A stretch of 64,000 nt of DNA from Chlamydoabsidia padenii (taxonomy: Eukaryota > Mucoromycota > Mucoromycetes > Mucorales > Cunninghamellaceae), in NCBI GenBank assembly GCA_025330725.1, contig JAIWND010000027.1, forward strand, positions 124,001 to 188,000. Direction: 5' to 3'. A program made the position numbers and the translations under genes. This document shows positions 34,966 to 45,959 of this stretch, piece by piece (position 1 is the stretch's first letter; each line of letters starts with the position of its first letter). A model generated the notes under the pieces. The model did not search any database. It saw nothing but the letters and a program-made list of their open reading frames with translations, and had not been told where the DNA came from.

Positions 34966-35353
34966 CTTGTTGTTGTTGTTGGTTTGATGTTCTTTACCGC
35001 GTCGCCAAGTATTGATGATAAAAGAAGAAGAAAAGAAAGAAAACTTTTTCTTTTTGTATGTTCCTCCACCTCTTATCTCCTACCAAACCTAAATTGAACT
35101 CCCGCCCAATGCGGCGTTTGAACTACGAACCCACTTTTTTGATTTGGAATAGTGAACTCTGTGACGCGAATCCTTCTTCCTCTTCTCCCCTTGTTTTGGT
35201 GTGCATTCATCCATTGACATAACTACTACAACTCAAACACGACAGCTAGGAATAAACAAGGTAACAATTAGAACACCAGAAATGGGCATTGGAACAAAAC
35301 GGAAGCAATGTCACCCACTCACCATTCTTTTGGTATCCATTGTAGTGCACCTC
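34966..35353 (+). promoter_or_regulatory. Upstream region of the PP2C gene
   Basis: TTGAACTCCCGCCCAATGCGG at 35094-35114 and GACGCGAA at 35163-35170. The 5' part still belongs to the flank of the decayed gene. Confidence 0.45.
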
Positions 35354-36695
35354 ATGGGACAAACTCTTTCCGAACCAGTTATTGACAAGGATTCACGTTG
35401 CGAAACCAATACAAAGTATACCTATGGATTATCAAGCATGCAAGGCTGGCGACTCAGTATCCTTTTTATTATATATATATATAATATTGATAAGATGGTT
35501 TGTATCTATCCTTCACCATTATCTTCTTTTTTTAAAAATAGCCATGGAAGATGCTCATGCTGCTGAACTCAAGTTGGCCGATACGGAAGCCTCTTATTTT
35601 GGTGTCTATGATGGTCATGGAGGTAAAAGATGAACTAGAAAATGATATCATGGGATCTAAAACGAAGTTTTATATAGGATCAACTGTCGCAAAGTATACT
35701 GGCAACATTTTACATCACAAAGTCCGAGAAAGTCAATTCTTTGACAAGAGAGAGTATCGATCAGCTTTAAAAGATGCTTTTTTGACTATTGACAAGGAAC
35801 TTCAAGAAGGTAATGGGATCACGAAATAAACTTTCACAACTAACATCACACTTTATAGATCAAAACTTTACTGGTGATCCATCCGGTTGTACTGCCATCA
35901 CTGTCCTTATTACACCTGAAAACAAACTATTTGTGGTAAAAGTATAGATGGGGTAGGTTATACCTCAATAACTCACTTTTTTTTTGTGTGTGTGTGTGTG
36001 TGTAGGCTAATGCTGGTGACTCTCGATCCATCCTCAGTAGTAAAGGACAACACAAGGCTTTATCTTATGATCACAAACCCACCGATCGTCTGGAATCACA
36101 ACGTATTGTCGCTGCTGGAGGGTTTATCGAATTTGGTCGTGTCAATGGTAAGAGAGAGAGGGGGGGGATTATTTTATACATGACTCATCACTTTTTCTTT
36201 CCAGGGAATCTGGCTTTATCTCGTGCCATTGGTGATTTCGAATTCAAGCAAAACGATCAATTGCCCGCTGAAGAACAAGTGGTAACATGTAAAGTATAAA
36301 TAGTATATATGTAAATATATACTAAACCATGATTCCTTTATTTAGGTAACCCGGACATTATCGAACACGAACTGACGGAGGAGGATGAATTCATTGTATT
36401 GGCCTGCGATGGTATTTGGGACTGCATGACAAATCAAGAGGTGGTGGACTATATCCGGGCACGTATTGCCCAACACGAACCTTTAGAACTCGTATGCGAA
36501 TCCATCATGGATCATTGCTTGGCTCCCGATAGTGAAGTAGGTGGTGTTGGCTGTGATAACATGTCGATCATCATTGTCGGTATCTTGAATGGCAGAACCA
36601 AGGACGAATGGTATGATTGGATAGCTTCTCGTGTACCAAAAACAAAGAAGGATGCTCTTGGAAACGATATTGAAGACACTGATTCGACAAACTGA
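35354..36695 (+). CDS. Protein phosphatase 2C (Ptc2/Ptc3 type)
   Basis: Mg/Mn-dependent Ser/Thr phosphatase of 322 residues that turns off stress MAP kinase and checkpoint signals in fungi. Seven exons: 35354-35456, 35542-35622, 35678-35809, 35859-35935, 36006-36147, 36205-36288, 36346-36695. The ATG giving MGQTLSEPV is chosen because this start is conserved in the Ptc2/3 group; upstream ATGs in frame exist. Metal-binding motifs: [71 protein letters not shown]. The long basic C-terminal tail of many fungal Ptc2 proteins is missing; the protein stops soon after the domain with an acidic DIEDTDSTN. Confidence 0.95.
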
Positions 36696-37169
36696 TGTAT
36701 ACAGTAAAACCTATTTATGTATTGTATGGCCCCCCCCAATAGTATAGTTTGATCTTTCTTCTCTCTGTGTCTTATGAATCACTATTGCATCCCTCCACCC
36801 CTTTGGTATTATTTGATCCATGATCATGGTATTATTTGCAGCGTAATGATGATATAGTTTTGTGTATAGTTGGTACATGTATCTGTTACATAATAATAAT
36901 AATGATAATAACAATAATAATTATAATAGTAATAATAAAGCATTTTACTTGGTAATAGGGTATCTAAAGCAATATACAAGGGAATATAAATGATATGTGG
37001 TGTGGTTGTAACCATGGAGTGCCAGTCTGCACCGGCGTGTGAAGAGATAATCATTGTCATGGTGACTAGATTGCCTATACGAATGCAGATAAAAATCAAG
37101 TCGATTGTAATCAGTAGTTCATCCATTAGTTTATTTTATAGATTACCTAATAAACAGACTTAATGACGG
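36696..37169. other. Convergent 3' regions
   Basis: 474 bp, AT-rich with an (AAT)n-like run at about 36890-36940. No gene seen. Confidence 0.5.
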
Positions 37170-37472
37170 CTATCCATTCATCGATTGAACCGGTAAAGGT
37201 GGAAGAGGCTTAATGGCCACCAAAGAAGAAGTGTTTGGGTGATAGTATTTCTCATACAGCCCCGTTTCTACCAGTTCATCCTGATTGGTCTTGGGCAGAC
37301 ACCACGGCACATGTCGACCCAGACAGGTCCGTAATCTCTTAAACTGAAGACATATACATAGGCATACGGCTAATAAGACAATCAAGCTTATGATCACTGC
37401 TCCTCCGGTGGAGGTGGGCACACTACTGCTGGGACTGTATTCTGAGGAAGTCTTATCATGGTGCTTGGGCAT
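37170..37472 (-). CDS. Small single-pass membrane protein
   Basis: A 100-residue intronless frame. A short polar Ser-rich N-terminus (MPKHHDKTSSEYSPSSSVPT) leads to one membrane span (VIISLIVLLAVCLCICLQF), then a basic/Cys border KRLRTCLGRH and a cytoplasmic tail with PLPPLP, a possible SH3 ligand. There is no signal peptide, so it would insert as a signal-anchor protein. The sequence before the ATG (TTTGTATAG) could be a 5'-UTR splice acceptor. Composition and topology make it believable, but no family is recognised. Confidence 0.55.
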   Translation of the reverse strand: MPKHHDKTSSEYSPSSSVPTSTGGAVIISLIVLLAVCLCICLQFKRLRTCLGRHVPWCLPKTNQDELVETGLYEKYYHPNTSSLVAIKPLPPLPVQSMNG

Positions 37473-37947
37473 TTTCTATACAAACAACAACAACAAGAGA
37501 GAAAAGAGAAGAAAATAAAAAAAAAAGAGAAAGAAAAAGGCATTGTTTTCATGTATGATCTGCATAAACAATAAGGTCGTGTCACTTTTGGTTTATAAAC
37601 TCCGGTGTTTGGAGTCGTACTTTTATCACAAAACAAAAAAGTCGGGGATCCAAAAGATCATTTATGCAGAACTTTTATTTCAATGTTTTAAATCCCGCCC
37701 GTCCTTCTTCACTAGGGCAGTTCACATTCTGTAAAGACCAAAAAGAGAGACCAGGTAAAAATAAAATAAGACAAGAGTATTATTTATATATAATTGTTTA
37801 TTTATTAATTAATTAATTAAAAAGAGATGTGTATAAATATATTATATATAGAGATTAAAAAAACTAGTAAGGGCTATGACAATTATAACGTGGGTAAAGG
37901 ATGTGCAGGGTATGTGACCATCTATAGCTAAAGAGAGTGAGAGGAAT
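37473..37947. other. Intergenic region
   Basis: 475 bp. TTTTAAATCCCGCCC at 37687-37701 in plus orientation. (TTAA)n-like sequence at about 37800-37820. No gene seen. Confidence 0.4.
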
Positions 37948-40900
37948 CTATTCTTGATTCCATCCAATAAACCCCTTCATTTTTTGCCAGTAATACTTGA
38001 AAAAGTTACCCATGATAAAAAAGGTCGTTAGAGATTGTTGATCGTCCCGCATTCGTTTCTCGAGTATTTCCAGTTTACTGTAGAATCCCGCGACATTTTC
38101 TTCACGTTCCATCAGATTATCGTTCAGCACGTTCAGTTCATAATGTAATTTAGCACTATCGTCTTCCACTCGTTTTAATTGTTTTTCCATATCCACCTGA
38201 TCATCCACAATCAACTTGAAATGCCGTTCGATCTGTTCAAATTCCGTCAATCGTCGTGTGTAGGTCGTCCTGAGTTGTTTCGCCATGTCTTCATACCCCT
38301 TTGATAGTGATTGTAGCTGTTGATATTTACATTCCAGTTCCGAGTGTTGTTGTAACAGGCGTTCGTAGAGCAAATAGGTTTGTATGTCCATGTGAGAGGT
38401 CAGAGGAATATCGTCATCCTGTGAAATGGCCGAGATGGATTTGGGTCGTTTGGGTGCAGAGTGTCGGTCCTCTTCTTCTTCTTCTTCTTCATACCAAGAG
38501 TCGCTGTCATTATCAGATCGTATGGTTGAAGTTTCCTTGCATGGTACTGTCGGTCGGAAGGATACCATCGAGTTTTCGTCTACTGATCGAGATCGTTCCA
38601 GGCGCACAGAGAGTCGAGGTGCCTCGTATTTGACAAAGTCGCCACCCCCGATCTGGTTGGGATTCATGCTCTCTGATTCATATGATTGTCGTCCTTGGTT
38701 TGCTGGTACATTGCTACTTGAGTACGGTTCAGGCGATGGAGATGGAGAGATCAGAATACGTTGATCGTAATTGTCCTTTACATCTGATCGTGAATAGGGA
38801 ATAAAATTAATGTCAATTTGATTTCTATTTTGTATGGACTTACCATTGTCAACCTTAGTTGTGTTGTTGCTGTTGTGTGTTTCTGGTTCACTAGGATGTG
38901 GCAAATGAAAATAACATTAGTCTTTTTTTAAAATGCCCCCCCCTCCCCATACATCAACATACCTTTCTATATCTTTCACAATGTGGCTGGTGTCATGATC
39001 GGGGTCAGTCTTCCCCATTGATAGACTTTGTCGGTGTCCATTATTTTTAATAGATCGCCCAATAACAAGATCGTCCGCCGTCCCAGATATACCACTAATG
39101 TTTTCGCCACCGCCATTGATAAAAGGAGATGTGCCGTCAATATCTGAATAGGGCGATTGTACCATTGGTGTTGATGTATAAATAGTTGTATTGATACCAT
39201 TGATATCATTATTGTTGTTATTCGGGGTATTATTATTATTGCTGATAATATGGTCACTGTTGTCACCATTACTAACATTGCTGTTATTCTTTGGTGATGA
39301 TCCATTTTTGTCCACATGTGAATTGTTTGTGCCCCATGATAATGATCTATTATTTAATAAAAAAAAAAACCCCCCCTCATCGACAACAATGAGTATAGGA
39401 CTAGAATGAATAGTTATATATTATTTTACCCTGCTACTTTTGAGAGTATTTCTGCTGCTGCACCACTAGTTTTTGTCTATATAAACACACATATAAAAAA
39501 TAAAAGTGGTCAAATCAAATACATTCCCCTTATTCATTCATTGTATTTACCGTTCGAGCAGATACTTCTTTAATGATATGAAGTAATTCGTGAGGCTGTT
39601 TATCCGAGTCTGTACCAATATGGTTTTTCAATCGAGGGCGCCAAATCGCCCGCAAGGAATCGATGGTAGCATGGTCACGAAAGACTTCAGGATTGTGATC
39701 TTCGCCAAATAAAGGATAGTTGTTGATGCCAGAGATATCATCCAATTTTGACTTGATTGCCTTGCGTACCCGTAGTGGACCCATATGATATTCATCCAGT
39801 CTATTGAGTGTATCCAAATCAATCACTTTTGTCTGTCGCAGTCCCTTCATTTGTTGATATGTGCCGATATCCATGGAGAATTCCTCCCAATCGGCGAATG
39901 GATCCTTGACAGTCTACAGAAAATAAAATAAAGTTAAAATCACCATTTTGTTTTCCAGTCATAGCCTATTGTCTTACCGTAACATTATAAGAGTGTAACT
40001 TGTTTCGGCACACCACCAATTTCGTGATCAGAGAAGTCAAAAGGTGTGGTTCCATCCAAGGTTCTTTTAGAGTATACTACCAAAAAGAAAGAAAAAAAAA
40101 TTAAAAAAAAAAAAAGAGGGGAATCAGTATGAGGACCACTTGACATTGTCAGTTGATTTGTTTCAATTACCGTTGAACCTTTGCAAGGTTGATACTTGCG
40201 ATAGAATTCACCAAAAGCAGCATTCGTTTCATCACATATCAAACCATCCACGCAATCCCGTCGTAACAAATTGAATAGGTAAAGAGCAGTTTGAGCCAGT
40301 GTCACGAGATTAATCACAGCATCTTCAAAATCCACCGCATCAGCAATCTTATATAGAGACCTGAATTTTTCTTCAGAAGCAGGGCTAACAAGGAAGAGGT
40401 AAGATTACATACCATCACTTTTTTTTTGGTACTTACTTTGGCTTCCGGAGATTAAACGCACTACGCCCTGTACAATTTGTTCTTCTAAGGTTGATGTTGA
40501 CACAAGCTTGACGTATCCATCTATCATAATCACCATCGGGTATAAGCACCATGTCCATATCGTAAGGAAGTTCGCTAGGGTCCGTCAAGAGAATTTGTCC
40601 TTTTGATGTCTATAGAGATTGGTGTCAGTTACAAGTTTGAGCCCCTGTTGCCCCCCCCCCGCCCCCCTTTTTTAAGGACATTCTCCATCCACTTTATACA
40701 TGAGAAGAATATTTTCTTACCGATTTGTATTTCAAAGGAGTCAGGTTGCTAAAGAGTCGTTTTACATCAGGTCGGGCGTGCTGAAGATCGGCAGTTGTAA
40801 TACCAATGACACAGACTTTGATCTAATTCAATAAAAAAACAAAAGAGTGAGATGATTGTTTATTAAAGTAGATCATATAAAACCTTACCTTGTGACTTTT

Positions 40901-41150
40901 ATCACCAGTAAACACTTTGACTGTATTCGAATGAGTCTTCCTATCACATATCCTACATAATAAACCAGGATGGTCAGCATTAAACAAAGATCCTCTCTTT
41001 TCTTCTTCTTCTACTTTACCATTGTTCAACAACATATATCCGATAGCCTTCTAGTTCAGTTTCTTCTTCGAGGATCCCCAGACCACAGTGACTAGCCACA
41101 TCAAGTGCCTTTTTACGTTCAGCGAATACAAATTTCTTTATGTCGGACAT
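37948..41150 (-). CDS. Stb2/Stb6-family protein
   Basis: Fungal-specific regulator; yeast Stb2 and Stb6 were found as Sin3-binding proteins. It has 819 residues in eleven exons: 41150-41020, 40952-40889, 40822-40721, 40609-40437, 40384-40171, 40076-39978, 39913-39551, 39476-39430, 39346-38963, 38890-38844, 38783-37948. The conserved N-terminal module includes EETELEGYRIYVVEQW, SNTVKVFTGDKSHK, SELPYDMDMVLIPDGDY and LRRTNCTGRSAFNL. The middle is Asn/Ser-rich and disordered; the C-terminal third is a long coiled coil (LLYERLLQQHSELECKYQQL to LEILEKRMRDDQ), also typical. The 60-nt intron 38784-38843 has no stop and a length divisible by three, so it may be retained. Total coding length is an exact multiple of three. 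GGCGGGATTTGAAAA lies 81 bp upstream. Confidence 0.82.
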
Positions 41151-41638
41151 CGAGTCATGATTTTGTGATCAAAAGAAGAAAGAAGGGAAGGAAAAAAAAA
41201 AAAATGGAAGGCGGGGAAAATGGTGACAATGGCGGGATTTGAAAAAAATCATGCTTGTGATTCGATTGTTGTGCCAAGTGAGGAATGTATATAAAAGGGG
41301 GGATGTAAAATCTCATTTTTTCCCGCAACCCATTCACCCTTTGAAATTAGCTTTATCGAAGCCCAGAAACTACCCAATCCACGGACAAAAAAAGTCATGT
41401 TACCCGAAGCCACATCAGATGATTTTCCATGAACGGGAGGATCGACTTATACCATGGTTACCCTTTTCACAAGCAAAAATCATATGCAAATACTTCAATT
41501 CCCGACGCATGATCGCCCCTCCCACCCCCCTCTTTTTTTTTTTTTTTTTTTTGCTACCTTTGGCCACAAGAGATTAAAATCATTCAAGTACAAGTTTTTA
41601 TTTATTATATAAAGTTAAGTAAATGGTGTCAAACAAAA
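41151..41638. promoter_or_regulatory. STB6-like promoter with an opposing TATA-like box
   Basis: Besides the GGCGGGATTTGAAAA element (41231-41245), TATATAAAAGGGG at 41288-41300 points rightward, where no conserved gene starts before the transporter 3' end. A 112-codon plus-strand frame (41239-41577) starts upstream of this TATA and has no family support. Confidence 0.4.
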
Positions 41639-42911
41639 CTACTTTACTCGAATAATAAACCTACTAAGACCAGCAGCAATTAAAGCCATCATGCCACCAA
41701 ACGATAATACCAAAGCTATACTTGAAGGAGACCTATCCGAATGATTCAATACATCATCAGCGGCAAAGATCATTGCCGAGATCACCGCCACAGCAAATTG
41801 AGGAAAGACAATATATATGTTATGGACACCAAGGATCAAGCCCGCGTCAAAATCATTTTCTTGTTGTGCGTTTTCCACATCCGAGCTAGAGGCTTGTTGT
41901 TGATGATGTTGATCTTGTAATTGTTGTTGTCGTTGTCGTTTTTCTTCATCATAGCTAACGTATTCCCCAACAAGACTAAATGGGACCCATAACACAATGG
42001 CCCAAGAGATACCCATGATGGACAGGACAATGACAGCACTAGTGACGGATCGAATAAACCACGTGGAAAGGAGACAGACGGCGGAGATTAAATGAGAGGA
42101 GGTATATATGTTGGTCAAGGACATCCATCGTATAAATGAGAGTTTGTTGGCGATGGTGGGTATCAAGAAACCAGCGATAACAGCGACAATAGAGTAGCAT
42201 AACAAGGCAAATGAGCCCATACGTGATCCATCGGTCCAATTATCCTTGTCATCATTGTTTGATTGTGTGTAAAAGTAGAGATCAGATACCCATTGTGTGC
42301 TATCACAGAAGAAGAAGAAATAAAAGAGTTGGCTTTTTTATGTCTTGTTTTGTGATGTTTATTATTATTACCTGTAAAATAAAAATGGAAACCAACCCAT
42401 CCAAGCAAAGAATTGTGTATTGCATAAAGTTTGAATAGGTAAAGGAAGTTGTCGCAAGGCATGCCAAATATAAATTAAAGTGTGATACCAGGGCCTAGAA
42501 AAGTATAATGAGGAGAGGGAGGGTTAGAATGATCCACGCTATTGTTTTGTTTTTGTACACTTGCAAAGTATTATCCTGATCATCGGGTTCCTTTCTCTTT
42601 TCATGTGTAGAATAACATGTCACCAAAAGAGTACTGACAAACACCAAGATGGACAAGAGACAAAATACCTTCATTTGAGAATCCCCTAACCATGTCACAT
42701 GTTTCAACAAATCTATGGATCCCACAAAGTAGCCCATCACCATGGCCAAGTTGGACATCTGAGCACTCCATGCGTTTGCTTCATCTTGTTGCCAAAGTGG
42801 AGGTGTATCTAGAATCAATGCCCGACAGATAGCTTGGGTGGCATTAAGAGTAAAGTCCAAAAAGTAAAAAGACAAGACGGCAATAATGATGGTACAAAGA
42901 TGTGCCTTGTC

Positions 42912-42960
<49 letters not shown>

Positions 42961-43717
42961 GGTAATACATCATCAACCCTCCTTTTTTCAATACCTCTGT
43001 ATGTAGAATGTTGGCCAAGTAGAGTCCAATGTCCTTTGCATAAGCAATCCCGAGCATGGAAAGACATGTCAACAACCCGGCCATAATAATGTAAGGTCTT
43101 CGTTTTCCAAATCGGGATGTACACTTGTCACTAAAAGCACCAATAAGCTTCATAAAAAAAAAGAAGTATGATAAACATTGATTAGATGATGATGGTTGCA
43201 CTAGTTTCAAACACTTACGGGTTGTACGATCAAACCAGAAAGAGGTCCCGCCAGCCAAACAGATGCAGTGAGTTCTTTCGACAGGTCCAACGATAAGAGA
43301 TAAGGGGTACCATACCTATATATATATATATATATATATATAAAAAGGTTCGATACATATGATATCATATAGTATATAAACACTTACGATAGTTCAACAG
43401 TCCCTAGAATGTGTTGAATAAACTTGGTTAGTATCTGTTTTCAAAGCAATTTTGTGTTTTTTTTTTTGTTACTTACAAGTGAATTGCACACCTGCCATGC
43501 AAAGAGTCAAACATAAAAGTTGGGAAGTAGTTAAGCCAGGGTGGGTATCATGTTCAGTCTTCTTTGTTTTCAAGTATCCCGTGCTTTGTCCAGAACTATT
43601 GTAAGTCGAAGCTCCAAAAGATGAGCGATGACGATCACAGTTGGGTCGACGTAATGGTGGTTTTTTTAATAAAGGAGTTGTAACACTGTCGGAAGAAGTT
43701 ACTTTGTGTTTTAACAT
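41639..43717 (-). CDS. SLC45/SUT-type sugar-proton symporter
   Basis: Major facilitator protein of the GPH/sucrose transporter group, probably plasma membrane uptake of di- or monosaccharides with protons. It has 543 residues in seven exons: 43717-43477, 43403-43388, 43315-43219, 43147-42995, 42905-42565, 42494-42372, 42299-41639. Landmarks: LCMAGVQFTWTVELSYGTPY and LLSLDLSK (TM1-2), VWLAGPLSGLIVQPLIGAFS, the MFS loop RFGKRRPYI, DFTLNATQAICRALILD, TQFFAWMGWFPFLFY, and a final Gly-rich TM pair. The cytoplasmic loop before TM11 has a Gln/Asp-rich insert. Exon 2 is only 16 nt. Intron 5 has a GC donor (GCAAGT from 42564); intron 4 has a 42-T run before its acceptor; intron 2 ends in (TA)n-TAG. 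Confidence 0.92.
42916..42957. repeat. 42-base A run (T run on gene strand) in transporter intron 4
   Basis: On the gene strand, T42 is followed by AAATGACAAG and the exon at 42905. It is one of the two longest homopolymers in the window. Confidence 0.9.
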
Positions 43718-43989
43718 GGTTTTTTAGTTAATGTAGTAATGACGTTGTTAATAAAGAGAAAGAATGACATCAAAAAACAAAGTATGAGACTTTTATGCAC
43801 CAGGCCCGAGCAAAGCGGAGTTGTAAAGATTGGTTTCATATTGCATTTGTATAGAGATGATTACAAGTGATAGTTTTTATTTATAAAAGAATGTTAATAG
43901 AGAATATAATTAGCAGGGGAATGAGTAGTAATAATAATAGTAGTAGATGATGAGTAAAGATTAGTGTAGTAGGTAAGGGGAAAGGTTAT

Positions 43990-45219
43990 TTACATGATGG
44001 GTCGTTTGTTGACAGTTAAAAAATGAAAGTTTGCAAAAGTATGATATTGCCCCATTTCCCTACAAGCAGAAGCCACATCCGAAGCAAACGCATCCCTTGA
44101 TTTTGAAAAATAATCACACACTACAGTCTGACATCTGCGATGAGTATCCATCAGTTCATCCCTAAATAAGACACCAAGACGACCACCCCACAGACCCATT
44201 GGCAAAGATTGATATTTCTGCATTAAATTCAAACAGTCATCCATGGGAATATAATCCGCCAACCTTTTCGCCAATGTGGAGCCAAACCCATAATGTTCCG
44301 CCACCGTCATGACTTGGTGATTGATCCTCCTTGTTACCGGTCCCGCCGAGCACATTTCGATATCCATTTCCAACAGTTCCAATGTCGCCCCTGGTTTCAA
44401 AAGATTCCAGCAATATCGCGTTGCCAAGTCGTATTGTTGGCGTGTAAAGACGAGAGCCATGAGTCGAATATGAATGAAATCAAAACTAGACAGGTCAAAC
44501 TGAGATGAGAGTGCGTTGAGAATGTTGGTGTGTAAGAGTTGACAGTTGGTGGGGATACAGCTGGGGTCGGGAAACCAATCTTCGTTATCGATGCCAATCA
44601 CTTGGATGGTGGGGTACTTGTTTGCCATATCGATACACCATGCACCTGAGCCACATCCAACGTCAAGAATACGTCCTTGTTCAAGTTTAGTAAAGTCAAC
44701 TGTTGATCTGAATTCCCTATAATTAATAAAAAAAAAAAAAGAAAAAAAGACAGTAAGTGAGTGAGTGATGAGTAATAAATACAAAACTTACTCTGTAAAG
44801 GCCAGATTCATAAAATCATTCCTTAGTTGAGACTTGTCAGCTTCATATTCATCCACATCCATAAATTGTACCGGTTGATGCAAGTCTACTTCCTCCTGCC
44901 TATATTCCACCGTGACCGGTGAACACCGTTTCGCCTTGTTGAGAATAGTGGCAAGCGTCGAGGATTTTTTAAGACAAGGACGTTGTACTGGTTTTTCATC
45001 CTTTATAAATGAGGTTGAGCGTGATTTATCCATTGTGTGTGAATATTGTCGTACAGCCAAGGCAGGTCGTTGAGGGTGTTGATTAAGCGACTGTGATCGA
45101 TGAATGGTCTTTTTGCAAGGTGGTGATGAAGAGAAGAGTGAGCTGAATAATGGTGATACAGGTATCCAAGATTGTCGTCGAGTAGACTTGTCGTTATCAA
45201 TGACCTTTGTTTGCCCCAT
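43990..45219 (-). CDS. Class I SAM-dependent methyltransferase (LaeA/UMTA-like)
   Basis: Predicted methyltransferase of 384 residues; exons 45219-44792 and 44716-43990. The N-terminal 140 residues are basic and Ser/Pro-rich with no clear fold. Motif I is GRILDVGCGSGAWCIDMANK at about residue 160, motif II VIGIDNED, then SSFDFIHIRLMALVF and LKPGATLELLEMDIE (motif III region). This pattern is shared by fungal LaeA-like regulators and many stand-alone methyltransferases in Mucoromycota; substrate is unknown and I do not claim velvet-complex function. AATGGCGGGATTTAAAAATC lies about 115 bp upstream. Confidence 0.85.
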
Positions 45220-45959
45220 CGTAGGCTAATAGAGAGAGTGAGAGAGAAGGGAAAAGAAGGAAGACAATTGAAAATAAATATGAAAAAAAAAAAAAAATGA
45301 CCGGAAAGGGATAAACGTACATACGCCCCCAATGGCGGGATTTAAAAATCAAGGTTCATGTCCAGCTTCTATTCCATTTTGACAGGATGCAACACAAATG
45401 TTTATTTCAGTTTGATACAAATGATCTCTCTGAATCGGTTACTTGAATGATGGCTTGCTCAAATAATAAAAAACTGGGTACATTTGAAAAAAATAATGGA
45501 TTCATGTTAGCCTAGTGTTTTGTCTAATCGGATAAAACCCTGGTAAAATGAAGATTCTCTTTATAGAACGTTACCTATTTTGCTTATTGGTCGAGCCCCC
45601 TGAAAGGACTTCTTTACTCAGCATATTCAAATTCATCCTGATCACTCCGATCACGATAGAAACAATCAGTCCCCTCTGGATTGTTCTAAAGAACTTTTTT
45701 GGTACTTACTTTGGCAACCCAAATACCTTTTTTTTGTTGAAGGGGGGTAGGCCAATTAATGCAGGCAAAATAAGAGCCACAAAGTAGGTTGTAAAAAGAC
45801 TATGTCTAGCTCCTGAACTCACCACTTTGGTAACTTTAGGATTACGATAGGAAACATTATATCGCCCTAAATTACACAAAAGAACATGGCTAATAATGCA
45901 AGTGTTGGTCTATGGAGGGTAAATGACCATGTGGATAACTGACGACCTTCTTTTATAAT
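45220..45959. other. Intergenic region, no gene seen
   Basis: 740 bp between the methyltransferase promoter and the LINE remnant. A 79-codon frame at 45548-45787 has no family features. Confidence 0.45.

Noticed and set aside
41239..41577. 112-codon plus-strand frame after the Stb6-like gene
   Set aside because: Ends in a poly-Phe run from a T tract and begins upstream of the only TATA-like box; no conserved motif.
42960..43086. Poly-Phe or poly-Lys coding across the transporter A42 run
   Set aside because: The run is intronic; splicing around it restores the MFS sequence.
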